A stretch of DNA of 64,000 nucleotides from Paenalicyclobacillus ferrooxydans (GCF_001399675.1 NZ_LJCO01000051.1:35965-99964); one strand, 5' to 3'; shown: positions 25,449 to 35,790, counted from the stretch's first letter. The notes: generated from the letters alone by a model not told the origin. Translations and numbers: made by a program.

Positions 25449-25718
25449 GATCCGAAGATGCACTCGTTGTCTGGATAAACATTCGTCATTAACGATACAA
25501 ATTCAAGCATCAAAATTTTCCCTGTTATTTCGACGGCGTTCTTGCGGATTCGATTGAACGGACACGAAATTATATTTTTTAGCTAGAAACCAAGCGCTTT
25601 CATTTTGTTCCTCCAAGCTCCATGTCGAAACCATGCACTTTTTGAATGAAGGATTTTATTTGGAAGGCGCATAAATATGTGATCGAATGAAATCGACGAA
25701 CTCTTTCAGGAGTGAATC

Positions 25719-26534
25719 ATGGACAGACGAGAAGGCAACGAAGCGATTTGGACGGAGATTGCTCTACGGATTGCGCGCGGGGAAAAGCAAGCTGCTATCG
25801 CCAGAGAGTTAGGTATGAAGGCTGGAACGTTTCGTTATCAGCTGAAAAAGTTTTTGGCTCTGAACTGCCAAGCGGCAAGTGAGATTGCGGCCACCTTGGC
25901 GGCGGTTGAGACTTCGACGCCAGACACAAACGACGAAGAAGTCAGTGAGCAGGATTCTTATCCTGGCACGCTGTTTGACGAGTCGTGGACGCGCAAATGG
26001 TGTGTAAGTCGATTGGTATTGCTCGTTAAGGAACCAACAACTTTACACGCGTATTGGGAAGTCGATGACCCAAAGCGAGAATTAGTCACGAAGCATTTTC
26101 AGAGTCAGTGGACTGATCTGCCATTTTTTCTCCAGTTATATGATGTAACAGATATCCACTTCAACGGATACAATGCGCATTCGACAATTCGGATTCCAGT
26201 TCCGCCGGATGCAGATAACTGGTACGTACACGGTGTGCAACCTCTCCGAAGGTACCTGATGGACTTTGGCACAACCACCTGGAACGGAGATTTCTTCACC
26301 ATCCTCCGGTCCAATACGGTAGGCACTCCTCCAAAACAAACGTATCGGCACCCATCTGGCCAGGTGCAGTTTGCGCCGCTCGCCAGTAAGTCGGCTCACA
26401 ACGCGAGTTCCGTGCAAAACTCTGCTCTTGAATCCGCACAGTGTAACAGGTTGTCAGAGAACCCTAGTGGGTCCCCCCGTCCATATCCCGATGAATTTGA
26501 CGGATACACTGTTCGAACAAGGGGGCAGGAATGA
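25719..26534 (+). CDS. DUF4912 domain protein with N-terminal helix-turn-helix
   Basis: A 271-residue protein. Residues ~10-45 look like a helix-turn-helix (RIARGEKQAAIARELGMKAG). Residues ~95-205 are the DUF4912 domain (RLVLLVKEPTTLHAYWEV, VQPLRRYLMDFGTTTW). It is the first gene of an apparent glucan operon, and its stop overlaps the start of the GH57-GT4 gene by 4 nt. DUF4912 proteins frequently lie next to glucan branching or transferase genes; a regulatory or carbohydrate-binding role is inference. The ATG has an AGGAG 7 nt upstream. Confidence 0.8.
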   Translation: MDRREGNEAIWTEIALRIARGEKQAAIARELGMKAGTFRYQLKKFLALNCQAASEIAATLAAVETSTPDTNDEEVSEQDSYPGTLFDESWTRKWCVSRLVLLVKEPTTLHAYWEVDDPKRELVTKHFQSQWTDLPFFLQLYDVTDIHFNGYNAHSTIRIPVPPDADNWYVHGVQPLRRYLMDFGTTTWNGDFFTILRSNTVGTPPKQTYRHPSGQVQFAPLASKSAHNASSVQNSALESAQCNRLSENPSGSPRPYPDEFDGYTVRTRGQE

Positions 26535-29368
26535 TGGCTGAAGGCTATCTGGCAGTCGTGTTACACGCCCATTTGCCGTATGTGCATCATCCGGAAAGTG
26601 AGAAATACCTTGAGGAACGATGGTTGTTTGAGGCCATCACCGAGACTTACATTCCGCTTCTCCAGGTGTACAAGGGTCTAATCCAGGATGGTGTGGACTT
26701 TCGCGTGACGATGTCTATTACGCCTACCTTGGCTGCCATGCTTGCCGATGAGATGCTCCAGGAACGATACGCGACGCATCTTTCTCGGTTGATTGAATTG
26801 GCGGAAAAGGAAGTGAGACGCACTAAGGATATGCCGGAGTTTTATCCGCTGGCGCGCCAGTATTGGGGTAAGTTTCTTAAAATTCAAGAGTTCTACCTCC
26901 GTTACAAGAAGAATCTCCTGACAGCTTTTCGGGAGATTCAGGATGCTGGCAAACTCGAGATCATCACGTGTGCGGCCACGCATGCTTTTTTACCGCTCAT
27001 CTGGAGTGAGGAAGCACTTCGGGCACAGATTGCAACAGCCGTTTTGCAGCACACGGTGCTTTTTGGTAAGGCCCCGCGGGGTATTTGGCTGCCAGAGTGC
27101 GGATACACGCCGATGGTCGACGGTGTCTTAAAAGAATACGGTATCGACTTTTTCTTTGTTGACTCTCACGGCGTGCTGACGGCCGAGCCAACTCCGGTGC
27201 AGGGAACACTGTCGCCCGTGGTCACACCAAATGGTATCGCGGCCTTTGCCAGGGACGAGGAATCTGCAAAACAGGTGTGGAGCGCAGTCGAGGGCTACCC
27301 GGGAGACTTTGATTATCGAGAGTATTACCGTGACATTGGATACGATCTCGATGACGAATACGTCAAGCCTTACATACACCCAGAAGGTATTCGTGTAAAC
27401 ACGGGAATCAAATATTACCGCATTACGGGAAAGGGAGATCATAAGGAACCCTATCACTTTTCAGCGGCTGCTCACAAAGCGGCGGAGCACGCAGGGAACT
27501 TTATGTTCAACCGCGAGAAGCAGGTCAAGTACCACGCATCCCGTATGAATAGGCTCCCGATTGTCGTCGCTCCGTATGACGCTGAGTTATTCGGGCATTG
27601 GTGGTATGAAGGTCCGGTTTTTCTCGACATGCTGTTCAGAAAGATCTTTTTTGATTCAAAGACCATTGAGGCCATCACACCGTCAGAGTACCTCGATCTC
27701 TATCCGGACTATCAAGTCTGTCAATTGCCAATGAGTTCGTGGGGCAGAGACGGTTATGCCGATGTCTGGTTGCGCGGTGAGAACGATTGGATTTACCCGG
27801 CACTGCATATGGCAGAACAGCGGATGATAGAGCTTGCTAACCGGCACTTTCATGTTGACGGGTCAGAGAAAGGCCTGACAGAGCGGGCACTGAAGCAGGC
27901 CGCGCGGGAGTTGATGCTCGCAGAGAGCAGTGACTTCGCCTTCATCATGGACAGCAAGACCATGGTTGACTACGCGGTGAAGCGTACGAAACATCATATC
28001 AATCGTTTTTCGCAACTGTACGAGATGATACAGCAAGACCAGGTTGATGAGCAGTGGCTGAGCTCTCTTGAGGAACTGGATAATCTTTTCCCAGACATCG
28101 ATTACCAGGTCTATCAATCGCGCTATCCGGTCATGCGATATGAGGCAAAACCTGCGCTTCGAATACTGATGCTGTCATGGGAGTTCCCACCTTTGACGAT
28201 TGGCGGCCTGTCGCGGCATGTCTACGATTTATCACGGTACTTGGTAAAGCAGGGCGTAGAAGTCCATGTGCTGACGATGAGCGTTGAGGGGTACCCGGAC
28301 AATGAAATCGTCGACGGGGTTCATGTGCATCGAGTGCACGTAATGAAGCCGGATGGCGCCGAATTTATTCATTATATTTTTCAACTCAATCTCATGATGG
28401 TCGATGCCTGTCAGACATTGATTCACAGCGGTCTTCGTTTCGATCTCGTTCACGCCCACGATTGGTTGGTTGCTGACGCTGGTGAAGCCATCAAACACTT
28501 GTACGATCTGCCGCTCATTGCGACCATTCACGCAACCGAACACGGTCGAAACCACGGACTTCATACCGACCTTCAACATCAAATTCACCATCAGGAGTGG
28601 GAACTGACCTACGAGGCATGGCGCGTGATTGTATGCAGTCAGTACATGCAGCGTGAAGTAGAAACCATCTTTCAGTTGCCTCATGACAAGGTCCACGTCC
28701 TGCCCAATGGCGTCGACCCACAACTGTTGGATGCAAAACAGGTTGAAGACCTGGACAGAGCACGGTATGCCCACCCGGACGAACCGATTGTGCTGTTTGT
28801 CGGGAGGTTGGTGCGAGAGAAGGGTGTCCACATCCTGTTGGAAGCGGCACCACTCATCCTGTCTGAATATGCCCATTGCAAATTTGTCATTGTTGGTGCA
28901 GGTCCCATGGAGACGGAGTTACGATACCTTGCCAACCGGCAAGGTATCGTGAACAGCGTACAGTTTACCGGTTTTGTTTCCGATGAAGAGCGCAATTATC
29001 TGCTTCATGTTGCTGATATCGCCGCCTTTCCGAGTCTGTACGAACCGTTTGGGATTGTGGCACTTGAAGCGATGGCAGCTGGGACGCCTGTGGTGGTCTC
29101 AGACGTGGGTGGTCTGGCTGATGTTGTGGCGCATGAGCGAAACGGCCTCAAGATGTATGCAGGGGACCCTCAATCTCTCGCAAATCAGGTCAAGGTGATG
29201 TTACAGAACCGAGAAGGGGCGAAAACACTTGCTGAAACTGCCCTCGCAGAAATCGGTCGATACGACTGGAACAACATTGCCTATGAAACCCTAAAAATTT
29301 ATCAAGGTATTCTGGCAGAAAAGGATTCGTTAGAGACACCCCTACAGGTGGCGACGGGAAGTTGCTGA
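26531..29368 (+). CDS. GH57 alpha-glucan branching enzyme fused to GT4 glycosyltransferase
   Basis: A 945-residue two-domain protein. Residues 1-530 form a family 57 glycoside hydrolase (DUF1957 type): HAHLPYVHHP near the N-terminus, GIWLPECGY with the catalytic nucleophile Glu, and DAELFGHWWYEGP with the catalytic Asp. Residues ~545-940 form a GT4 family glycosyltransferase: WEFPPLTIGGLSRHVYDL, VGRLVREKG, then EPFGIVALEAMAAGTPVVVS, which carries the conserved Glu. Together they could elongate and branch an alpha-glucan. The pair exists as separate genes or as fusions in other bacteria. Start overlap with the DUF4912 gene implies translational coupling. Confidence 0.92.
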   Translation: MMAEGYLAVVLHAHLPYVHHPESEKYLEERWLFEAITETYIPLLQVYKGLIQDGVDFRVTMSITPTLAAMLADEMLQERYATHLSRLIELAEKEVRRTKDMPEFYPLARQYWGKFLKIQEFYLRYKKNLLTAFREIQDAGKLEIITCAATHAFLPLIWSEEALRAQIATAVLQHTVLFGKAPRGIWLPECGYTPMVDGVLKEYGIDFFFVDSHGVLTAEPTPVQGTLSPVVTPNGIAAFARDEESAKQVWSAVEGYPGDFDYREYYRDIGYDLDDEYVKPYIHPEGIRVNTGIKYYRITGKGDHKEPYHFSAAAHKAAEHAGNFMFNREKQVKYHASRMNRLPIVVAPYDAELFGHWWYEGPVFLDMLFRKIFFDSKTIEAITPSEYLDLYPDYQVCQLPMSSWGRDGYADVWLRGENDWIYPALHMAEQRMIELANRHFHVDGSEKGLTERALKQAARELMLAESSDFAFIMDSKTMVDYAVKRTKHHINRFSQLYEMIQQDQVDEQWLSSLEELDNLFPDIDYQVYQSRYPVMRYEAKPALRILMLSWEFPPLTIGGLSRHVYDLSRYLVKQGVEVHVLTMSVEGYPDNEIVDGVHVHRVHVMKPDGAEFIHYIFQLNLMMVDACQTLIHSGLRFDLVHAHDWLVADAGEAIKHLYDLPLIATIHATEHGRNHGLHTDLQHQIHHQEWELTYEAWRVIVCSQYMQREVETIFQLPHDKVHVLPNGVDPQLLDAKQVEDLDRARYAHPDEPIVLFVGRLVREKGVHILLEAAPLILSEYAHCKFVIVGAGPMETELRYLANRQGIVNSVQFTGFVSDEERNYLLHVADIAAFPSLYEPFGIVALEAMAAGTPVVVSDVGGLADVVAHERNGLKMYAGDPQSLANQVKVMLQNREGAKTLAETALAEIGRYDWNNIAYETLKIYQGILAEKDSLETPLQVATGSC

Positions 29369-29425
29369 GTGGCTGACTGGAAGCTAGCACTGACCAGTTG
29401 CTGAGTTGCAGCGCTGGACAGTTAA
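29360..29425. repeat. Degenerate duplication across the GH57-GT4 stop codon
   Basis: AGTTGCTGAGTKGC occurs at about 29360 (containing the stop TGA) and again at about 29395, with similar GACTGG/GACCAG units between. Confidence 0.6.
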
Positions 29426-29487
29426 GCATCACGGATGACTTGCAGCGTGGTGCTGTAAATCAGGAATGGCGATGGGAGGGGTCAATC

Positions 29488-31560
29488 ATAAAAGCTGTCA
29501 TCATGGCCGGAGGAAAAGGAAGCCGTTTACGTCCCTTGACATCGAATCTACCCAAACCGATGGTACCGCTTCTAGGCCGTCCCTGCATGGAATACATCAT
29601 CGATTTACTCAAGCGTTATGGGATAACCGAGATTGCTGTGACTGTCCAATACCTTCCGCAAGCCATCAAGAACTATTTTGGTGATGGTTCTGATTATGGT
29701 GTGAGCCTCTACTACTTTGAGGAAGAAACGCCGCTTGGAACGGCTGGGAGTGTAAAGAATGCCGAGCAGTTTCTTGATGACACCTTTGTCGTCATCAGCG
29801 GCGACGCGTTGACGGATTTTGATTTACATCAAGCTGTCGAGTTTCATAATGCGAAACAAGCCATTGGGACTGTAGTCATGACACGCGTCGAGAACCCGGT
29901 GGAGTACGGGATTGTGCAGACGGATGCGGATGGTAAAATCACACGTTTTCAAGAAAAACCAAACTGGGATGAGGTTTTCAGCAACACAGCGAATACGGGC
30001 ATCTACGTGTTTGAACCTAAGGTGTTGACTTTCTTCCGTCAGGGACAGGTGTTTGACTTCAGCAAAGACCTGTTCCCGTTGCTGATGAAGGCAGGCTACC
30101 CGCTCTACGGGTACGTAGCGAACGGTTATTGGTCAGATATTGGAAACCTCGTTCAGTATCGGCAGAGTCAGTACGACATGTTGAACCGAGTGGTCGACGT
30201 TGAGATTCGGGGTCACGAGCTCTACCCTGGCGTTTGGATGGGTGAAAACGTCCTGATTCATTCTTCAGCTGCGGTGTCGGGTCCAGTGTTCATTGGCGAC
30301 GGCAGCGTCGTTGGGGAGTCCGCGAAAATCTTGCCGTTCTCAGTCATCGGTCGTTTTACGCGAATTCATCAGGGGGCACATGTGGAACGCTCCATCGTTT
30401 GGAATCGAGTTTCCATCGGTGCGGCGGCAACACTTGAGGGTTGCACAGTATGCTCTCGTGTCAACCTGGACTATGGAGTTCGACTGCAGGAGAACACGGT
30501 CGTTGGTGCGGACAGTCAAATCGGCGCCAAAGCGGATATCTGGACGAACGTGAAAGTCTGGCCGCACAGAAACATTGAACCAGAGACGATTCAAAACAGT
30601 TCGCTCATCTGGGGGAAAACCGCAAAAGCACGGCTCTTTCAGGAAAATGGCATTCAGGGCATTCCGAATGTGGATATCACACCAGAGTTTGCTGGAAAAC
30701 TGACATCAGCCTACGCAACCTGCTTGAACAGTGATGCGGTCGTTAATGTGAGTTGTGACGACGAACCCTACAGTGAGGTGATCAAGTATTCGGTGATTTC
30801 TTCGTTGCTTGCGGCTGGAATGGACGCGCGTGACATGGGATCCGGTCTGCTGGCACCCCTGGCCAGTTTTGGATGTCGCACTTCAGATGCAGGTGGCGCC
30901 ATTCACGTCTACAGTATCCGCGAAGGTGCAGAGAGTCGTGTGGTCTTACGGATCTTCAACCATGAGGGAAAACGCCTCAGTGCCGACATGAAGCGAAAAA
31001 TCGAGAACGCGTTTTTCCAGGAAGACTATGTAAGACCGGACATCAACCGGCTTGGCCGTTTGCAGCCAACGGAGAATGTATCGCGCCTCTACTTGCGCAG
31101 TACCTTGTCGGTCTTGGACAAAAGCGGTCTGCAACAACGCAGACTGAAAGTGGTCTATGGCTGCCAGCAAGCGAGTGTGGTTCTCTTAATGCATCACCTG
31201 CTTGAACAACTTGGGTGTATCGGCATTATGCTCAACGACAGAGAGGAAGCATTGGCGAAAACAGTGGTGGAGATTCAGGCAGACCTCGGAATTTACTTCC
31301 GTGACAACGGTGAGTCGTTTCACCTCGTGACAGACACGGGTCATCGCCTTAATGATGACGAGCTCAGATGCATCCAGGAGATGATTCAGAGTCTTGCTGA
31401 AGCCAATGCAGACCGACCATTGGTCACCGAGTTTGATGCATTTTGCTCAAACATCTTGTTACTCAGTTACCTTGCGAGGACGGGTACCCGCTTACAAGGA
31501 ATGGTGCAGGCATTAAGTGCCGAAAGAAGCGTCGCAGTCGGAATTTCAGACATCTTGTAA
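29488..31560 (+). CDS. Sugar-nucleotidyltransferase fused to degenerate phosphomannomutase domain
   Basis: About 690 residues. A nucleotidyltransferase domain (residues 1-230) has the [11 protein letters not shown] signature, TPLGTAGS and GDALTDFD for metal and NTP binding. A left-handed beta-helix of hexapeptide repeats follows (~240-370). The C-terminal part (~385-690) is a phosphogluco/phosphomannomutase-like domain in which I cannot find the phosphoserine loop; the equivalent region reads [10 protein letters not shown], so it is probably non-catalytic. The apparent start is unusual: GGGAGGGG ends 6 nt before an ATA at 29488, exactly where an ATG would be expected. Other in-frame starts are TTG at 29398 or 29437, with no site, or ATG at 29503, which would remove the first beta-strand. 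It is the third gene of the glucan operon. Confidence 0.85.
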   Translation: MKAVIMAGGKGSRLRPLTSNLPKPMVPLLGRPCMEYIIDLLKRYGITEIAVTVQYLPQAIKNYFGDGSDYGVSLYYFEEETPLGTAGSVKNAEQFLDDTFVVISGDALTDFDLHQAVEFHNAKQAIGTVVMTRVENPVEYGIVQTDADGKITRFQEKPNWDEVFSNTANTGIYVFEPKVLTFFRQGQVFDFSKDLFPLLMKAGYPLYGYVANGYWSDIGNLVQYRQSQYDMLNRVVDVEIRGHELYPGVWMGENVLIHSSAAVSGPVFIGDGSVVGESAKILPFSVIGRFTRIHQGAHVERSIVWNRVSIGAAATLEGCTVCSRVNLDYGVRLQENTVVGADSQIGAKADIWTNVKVWPHRNIEPETIQNSSLIWGKTAKARLFQENGIQGIPNVDITPEFAGKLTSAYATCLNSDAVVNVSCDDEPYSEVIKYSVISSLLAAGMDARDMGSGLLAPLASFGCRTSDAGGAIHVYSIREGAESRVVLRIFNHEGKRLSADMKRKIENAFFQEDYVRPDINRLGRLQPTENVSRLYLRSTLSVLDKSGLQQRRLKVVYGCQQASVVLLMHHLLEQLGCIGIMLNDREEALAKTVVEIQADLGIYFRDNGESFHLVTDTGHRLNDDELRCIQEMIQSLAEANADRPLVTEFDAFCSNILLLSYLARTGTRLQGMVQALSAERSVAVGISDIL

Positions 31561-31599
31561 GGAGGTTGGCATCTTCCGGGTTGGATATTTCAGCGATGC

Positions 31600-31710
31600 A
31601 GGTCAGCGCAATAGGTCAGCGTTATAAGTAGCGCGATAGTTCAGCGCCATAGTTCAGTGGCATAGATCAGTGGTATAGATCAGTGGCATAGATCGTGCAG
31701 TAGGTCAGGG
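31600..31710. repeat. Degenerate repeat of ATAGWTCAGTGGC type
   Basis: Several copies of ATAGTTCAGYGGC and ATAGATCAGTGGYATAG lie between the glucan operon and the next membrane protein gene. Confidence 0.65.
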
Positions 31711-31816
31711 ATGCAGGTCGTCGGCGGATTCAAAGTACTTGTAACATTACTAAAAGCATGTAAATATACTCATGAGCTCTCGTCACATTCTTCGCGTGGA
31801 AGGGAGGAGAAAGTGA

Positions 31817-32407
31817 GTGAATTTACCGACGCAACCTGCACCCGCTGCCGTAAACCCACCCGACAAGCCGTTGATTCGGAAATTGACGTGGTGGGTCGTT
31901 TTGTTGCCCATTGTCATGTTTATTGCAATGGCGATCCACAGTGTGTTTTGGCTGAACTTTGCACACGTTTTAGCTGGGGTTCTTTGGACTGGTGCGGACA
32001 TCTTCATGGGTTTCATGGTTGGACCAATTCTTCGAAAGCTGTTGCCGGATCAACGTAAAGCGTTTATCAACTGGCTGGTTCCAAAAACGATGATTTATCT
32101 GCCTGTGCTCGCGTTTACCACAGGCACGGCCGGTTGGACCATGGCTTCCTGGTTGCGGATGATGGTACCTGGGAATCCCGAACGTCCATGGATCATCGGT
32201 GCACTGGTTGTCATCACGATTCTCGCCGTTACCGGGTTTGGGTTCCTTCTTCCAACTTCGATTCGAACCTACCTGGAACTGCAAAAACCGACTCCGAGCT
32301 TGGAAAAGGTGTTTCGACTCAACCGCAGAAACAATTCATTTGCCGGTATTCAAGGACTCTTTCAGGTCATTATTATCTTTATCATGGCCCATCTGGTGAT
32401 GGGGTGA
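31817..32407 (+). CDS. Integral membrane protein, CopD/DUF2269-like
   Basis: A 196-residue protein with about five membrane helices (~30-52, 55-80, 95-115, 135-155 and 175-195). The NFAHVLAGVLWTGADIFMG segment, with its conserved His and Trp, resembles CopD-type and DUF2269 membrane proteins. Whether it binds heme or copper is unknown. GTG 31817 has AGGAG 7-8 nt upstream. It is monocistronic with a good terminator. Confidence 0.7.
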   Translation: MNLPTQPAPAAVNPPDKPLIRKLTWWVVLLPIVMFIAMAIHSVFWLNFAHVLAGVLWTGADIFMGFMVGPILRKLLPDQRKAFINWLVPKTMIYLPVLAFTTGTAGWTMASWLRMMVPGNPERPWIIGALVVITILAVTGFGFLLPTSIRTYLELQKPTPSLEKVFRLNRRNNSFAGIQGLFQVIIIFIMAHLVMG

Positions 32408-32419
32408 CGGATCAAAGAA

Positions 32420-32472
32420 CAAGGCATGCATCTGCCGCCAGAGAGCAGCGGTGGACGCATGCCTTGTTTTTT
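32420..32472 (+). terminator. Intrinsic terminator
   Basis: A 10-bp stem (32420-32429 with 32457-32466) is followed by TTTTTTT. It lies 13 nt after the membrane protein stop codon. Confidence 0.85.
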
Positions 32473-32530
32473 TACTTCACTTGATTCGCGATGCCACGAG
32501 GCTTATGAAGTATCGGGTTTATAATCAAAT

Positions 32531-32572
32531 GTGTTCGCTTTTGAATGTTCGCTTTTGAACGTTCGCTTTTGG
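32531..32572. repeat. Three tandem copies of GTTCGCTTTTGAA
   Basis: The unit recurs three times directly after the terminator, near the 3' end of the convergent glnS. Confidence 0.75.
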
Positions 32573-32586
32573 GCTTTACCAGGTAA

Positions 32587-34257
32587 TCAGCCTTTGGTGT
32601 TCGGTTGCTCAATCTTGAACGAGCTCTTCAGGGAGACAATCAGGTTGAACACCTTCTTGTCTGGTGTCGTATCCTTTGGATCGACATTAAAGAAGCCTTG
32701 GCGCACGAACTGGAACTTCTCCTGGGGCTGCGCGTCTTTGATGTCAATGCCGATATAACCCTGCTCGACCTTCAGCGAATCGGGGTTCATACGCTCGTCA
32801 AATGGAAGAGCGTTGTCGGCGTCCTCCTGGAGCATCGGTTCATAGAGCCGAATCTCAGCGGGAATGGCACTTTCGCAGGATACCCAGTGAATCGTCCCCT
32901 TGACCTTGCGTCCCGTAAATCCACTGCCGCTCTTGGTTTCGGGGTCATAGGTGCAATGAACCTCGACCACATTTCCGTCCGCGTCCTTGATGACATCCGT
33001 GCACTTGACGAAGTAAGCGTCTTTTAAGCGCACCTCGTTTCCAGGGTACAGTCGGTGATACTTCGGCGGCGGAACTTCCATAAAGTCTTCCTGTTCAATA
33101 TAAACCTCACGCGAGAATCGAACCTGCGCCATGCCCATCTCAGGGACTTCAGGATTGATCTTCACATCAAGCGTCTCAACTTGGCCCTCGGGATAGTTTG
33201 TAATCACCAACTTGAGCGGACGGATGACGGCCATCGTCCTAGGTGCACGCAGGTTGAGGTCTTGGCGCACATGGTGCTCAAGCAGTTTGTAGTCCACCTC
33301 ACCACCAGCAACCGTGATACCAAGTTCTTTTACAAACGAGCGGATGGACTCCGGTGTGAATCCGCGGCGACGAAGACCGGAGATGGTAGGCATGCGCGGG
33401 TCGTCCCAACCGTCCACGAGCTTCTCATCCACGAGCTTCTTCAAGTACCGCTTACTCATCACCGTGTTGCTCAGATTCAGCCGGCCGAACTCGTACTGAT
33501 GCGGCACGTGCGGCATTTCACATTCACGGACCACCCAGTCGTACAGAGGACGTTGATCCTTAAACTCCAAGGTGCAGAGAGAATGTGTGACACCTTCAAT
33601 CGCATCCTCGAGTGGATGGGCATAGGCGTACATCGGATAGATGCACCATTTATCACCGGTGTTGTGGTGCACGGCGTGGGAGATGCGGTAGAGCACCGGA
33701 TCGCGCATGTTTAAATTCGGCGAAGCCATGTCGATCTTCGCTCGCAGGACCTTCTGCCCGTCTCCGAATTCGCCCCTTCGCATGCGCTCGAAGAGATTGA
33801 GGTTCTCTTCCACAGTCCGATCTCGATAGGGGCTGTTCTGCCCAGGCTCTGTCAGCGTACCGCGGGTTTCACGGACTTGGTCTGCGGACTGGTCGTCTAC
33901 GTATGCCTTGCCCTTGTTGATGAGGAGCAAAGCACGGTTGTACATCTCTTCAAAGTAATCGGAGGCAAAAAACAGACCATCCCATTCAAACCCGAGCCAA
34001 GCTACGTCCTCTTTGATGGCGTTCACATATTCGCTGTCTTCTTTGAGCGGATTGGTGTCATCAAAGCGGAGGTTCGTCTTGCCGCTGTACTCGTCAGCGA
34101 CGCCAAAGTTGATATAGATGGATTTTGCATGTCCGATATGCAGATAGCCGTTCGGCTCTGGCGGAAAGCGGGTCACGACTTGCGAGACGCGTCCTGCCTG
34201 CAAATCCTCCGTAATGGTCTCTCGAATAAAGTCAGATGAACTCGGTGTAGTGTCCAT
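32587..34257 (-). CDS. glnS: Glutaminyl-tRNA synthetase
   Basis: A 556-residue class I enzyme that charges tRNA-Gln with glutamine. The HIGH-type motif lies in [20 protein letters not shown], the KMSKS-type motif reads VMSKR within [14 protein letters not shown], and the C-terminal anticodon-binding barrels run from about residue 340. Most Bacillota lack GlnRS and make Gln-tRNA through GatCAB, so a glnS gene here suggests acquisition or a lineage-specific replacement. ATG 34257 sits at the conserved N-terminus; the frame runs 39 nt further upstream with no site. Confidence 0.93.
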   Translation of the reverse strand: MDTTPSSSDFIRETITEDLQAGRVSQVVTRFPPEPNGYLHIGHAKSIYINFGVADEYSGKTNLRFDDTNPLKEDSEYVNAIKEDVAWLGFEWDGLFFASDYFEEMYNRALLLINKGKAYVDDQSADQVRETRGTLTEPGQNSPYRDRTVEENLNLFERMRRGEFGDGQKVLRAKIDMASPNLNMRDPVLYRISHAVHHNTGDKWCIYPMYAYAHPLEDAIEGVTHSLCTLEFKDQRPLYDWVVRECEMPHVPHQYEFGRLNLSNTVMSKRYLKKLVDEKLVDGWDDPRMPTISGLRRRGFTPESIRSFVKELGITVAGGEVDYKLLEHHVRQDLNLRAPRTMAVIRPLKLVITNYPEGQVETLDVKINPEVPEMGMAQVRFSREVYIEQEDFMEVPPPKYHRLYPGNEVRLKDAYFVKCTDVIKDADGNVVEVHCTYDPETKSGSGFTGRKVKGTIHWVSCESAIPAEIRLYEPMLQEDADNALPFDERMNPDSLKVEQGYIGIDIKDAQPQEKFQFVRQGFFNVDPKDTTPDKKVFNLIVSLKSSFKIEQPNTKG

Positions 34258-34462
34258 GGTACCAACCTTTCGGTGTCGCGATGACGTAACTTCCATCTAT
34301 AATAGCAAATTTGACCTCTAGTCATCTAATCTTGTCCCTCGTGTGCATTTCTTTCCATACAAAGTGATGCATGTTCACTGGCGTCATGTTCGTCCGAAAT
34401 TTCAAAACTGTTGTATCATAGAAACGATAGAGGTAAGGCGGAGCACACGAGGGGGAGAATAC

Positions 34463-35617
34463 ATGGAAGTGGTCGTTGTATCAGCTGTACGGACAGCGAT
34501 TGGCAAAGAAGGCGGGTCGCTCGCTGCAACCCCGGCCTACAAAATGGCCGCAGCTGTCATTAAAGAGGCAGTGGCGCGGGCTAAGGTGGATCCAAGCGAG
34601 ATCGGCGATGTCGTCTTTGGCAATTGCTTCAGCGAGGACGGCAACCTGGCACGGGTGGCAGCGCTAGAAGCCGGGCTGCCTGTAGACGTACCGGGGTTGA
34701 CGATTGACCGTCAGTGCGGCTCTGGCATTAACGCGGTGGCGCTCGCCGCACAGACGATTCTCTCCGGGCAGGCTGGCGTCGTGGTTGCAGGGGGGGCTGA
34801 GAGTTTGTCCCAACGCCCGTACATGATGGGGCGCCCGACAAAGGCGTATGACCGGATGCCTCCGCAGTTTCTGCGCTTGCGGCTGTCGACGGAAGCAATT
34901 GGCGATCCGCCGATGGGCATCACTGCGGAAAACCTGGCTGAAAAGTACAACATCAGTCGTGAGGAGCAGGATGAATTTGCTTTCCACAGCCAACGCAAAA
35001 TGGCTGCAGCGATGGAAGCAGGGAAGTTCAAGAATCAAATTGTCCCGCTAGAAGTGAAGGATGGCAAGATAACGCGCAGCTTTGAGGTTGATGAACATCC
35101 TCGTGCAACCACAATGGAAGCGCTCGCAAAGCTTCGTCCGGTGTTTAAGGCGGGGGGAACCGTCACTGCCGGAAACAGTTCCGGTCTCAACGATGGGGCA
35201 GGTGCCCTCGTGCTCATGACCCGAAAACGCGCCGAGCAGCTAGGACTGGACGTGCTGGCGACGGTTCGCCAGACAGCCATTGCCGCCGTTGACCCGAACA
35301 TTATGGGTATCGGGCCGGTTCCGGCGATTCGCAAGTTGCTAGAGCGCACGGAATTGAGACTTGATGATATCGATCTCGTTGAGCTGAACGAAGCGTTCGC
35401 TGCACAGGTTCTCGCTTGTGATCGGGAGCTGCACTTCAATCATGAGACCCTGAATGTCAACGGGGGAGCGATTGCACACGGCCATCCGATTGCAGGAACC
35501 GGAGCCATTCTCGCAACCAAGCTGTTGCATGAAATGAACGCCCGCAATGTAAAACGCGGTATCCTGACTGCTTGCATCGGTGGTGGGCAGGGGATTGCGA
35601 CCTTGTTTGAGCGATAA
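34463..35617 (+). CDS. Acetyl-CoA acetyltransferase (thiolase)
   Basis: A 384-residue thiolase II. The nucleophile Cys is at residue 85 (DRQCGSGINA), the second active-site block is NVNGGAIAHGHPIAGTGA, and the C-terminal catalytic Cys is in CIGGGQG. It interconverts acetoacetyl-CoA or 3-ketoacyl-CoA with acetyl-CoA, in beta-oxidation or acetoacetyl-CoA synthesis. ATG 34463 follows GAGGGGGAG. It has no other fatty-acid gene adjacent. Confidence 0.93.
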   Translation: MEVVVVSAVRTAIGKEGGSLAATPAYKMAAAVIKEAVARAKVDPSEIGDVVFGNCFSEDGNLARVAALEAGLPVDVPGLTIDRQCGSGINAVALAAQTILSGQAGVVVAGGAESLSQRPYMMGRPTKAYDRMPPQFLRLRLSTEAIGDPPMGITAENLAEKYNISREEQDEFAFHSQRKMAAAMEAGKFKNQIVPLEVKDGKITRSFEVDEHPRATTMEALAKLRPVFKAGGTVTAGNSSGLNDGAGALVLMTRKRAEQLGLDVLATVRQTAIAAVDPNIMGIGPVPAIRKLLERTELRLDDIDLVELNEAFAAQVLACDRELHFNHETLNVNGGAIAHGHPIAGTGAILATKLLHEMNARNVKRGILTACIGGGQGIATLFER

Positions 35618-35674
35618 ACGGTCACAAACCAGTGGATAAGGCGTTCGGTGTTCAATTTTTCAGGTTGGCAAAGC

Positions 35675-35703
35675 TTGACCAGATGAGAATCGGATTTTAT
35701 AAT
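35675..35703 (+). promoter_or_regulatory. Sigma-A promoter of the riboswitch-peptide transcript
   Basis: TTGACC at 35675-35680, a 17-bp spacer and a perfect TATAAT at 35698-35703. Transcription would start right at the riboswitch. Confidence 0.8.
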
Positions 35704-35706
35704 TTT

Positions 35707-35790
35707 TAACAATAGCAAACCTAGGCGAAAGTCCAGGGACGCAAAGCCACGGGGCTACTGCATGCGCAATGCCAGCCGGGCTGCCGGAAG
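35707..35790 (+). ncRNA. Cyclic di-GMP-I riboswitch (GEMM-I)
   Basis: AATAGCAAACCTAGGCGAAAG, TCCAGGGACGCAAAGCCACGGGG, then ATGCCAGCCGGGCTGCCGG is a textbook GEMM-I core: GCAAACC, GNRA tetraloop (GAAA), GGGACGCAAAGCC and the CAGCCGGGCTGCC closing strand. No terminator follows. Instead CCTTACCC (about 35791-35798) can pair with AAGGGG of the peptide gene's ribosome site, so control is probably at translation. Confidence 0.93.
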
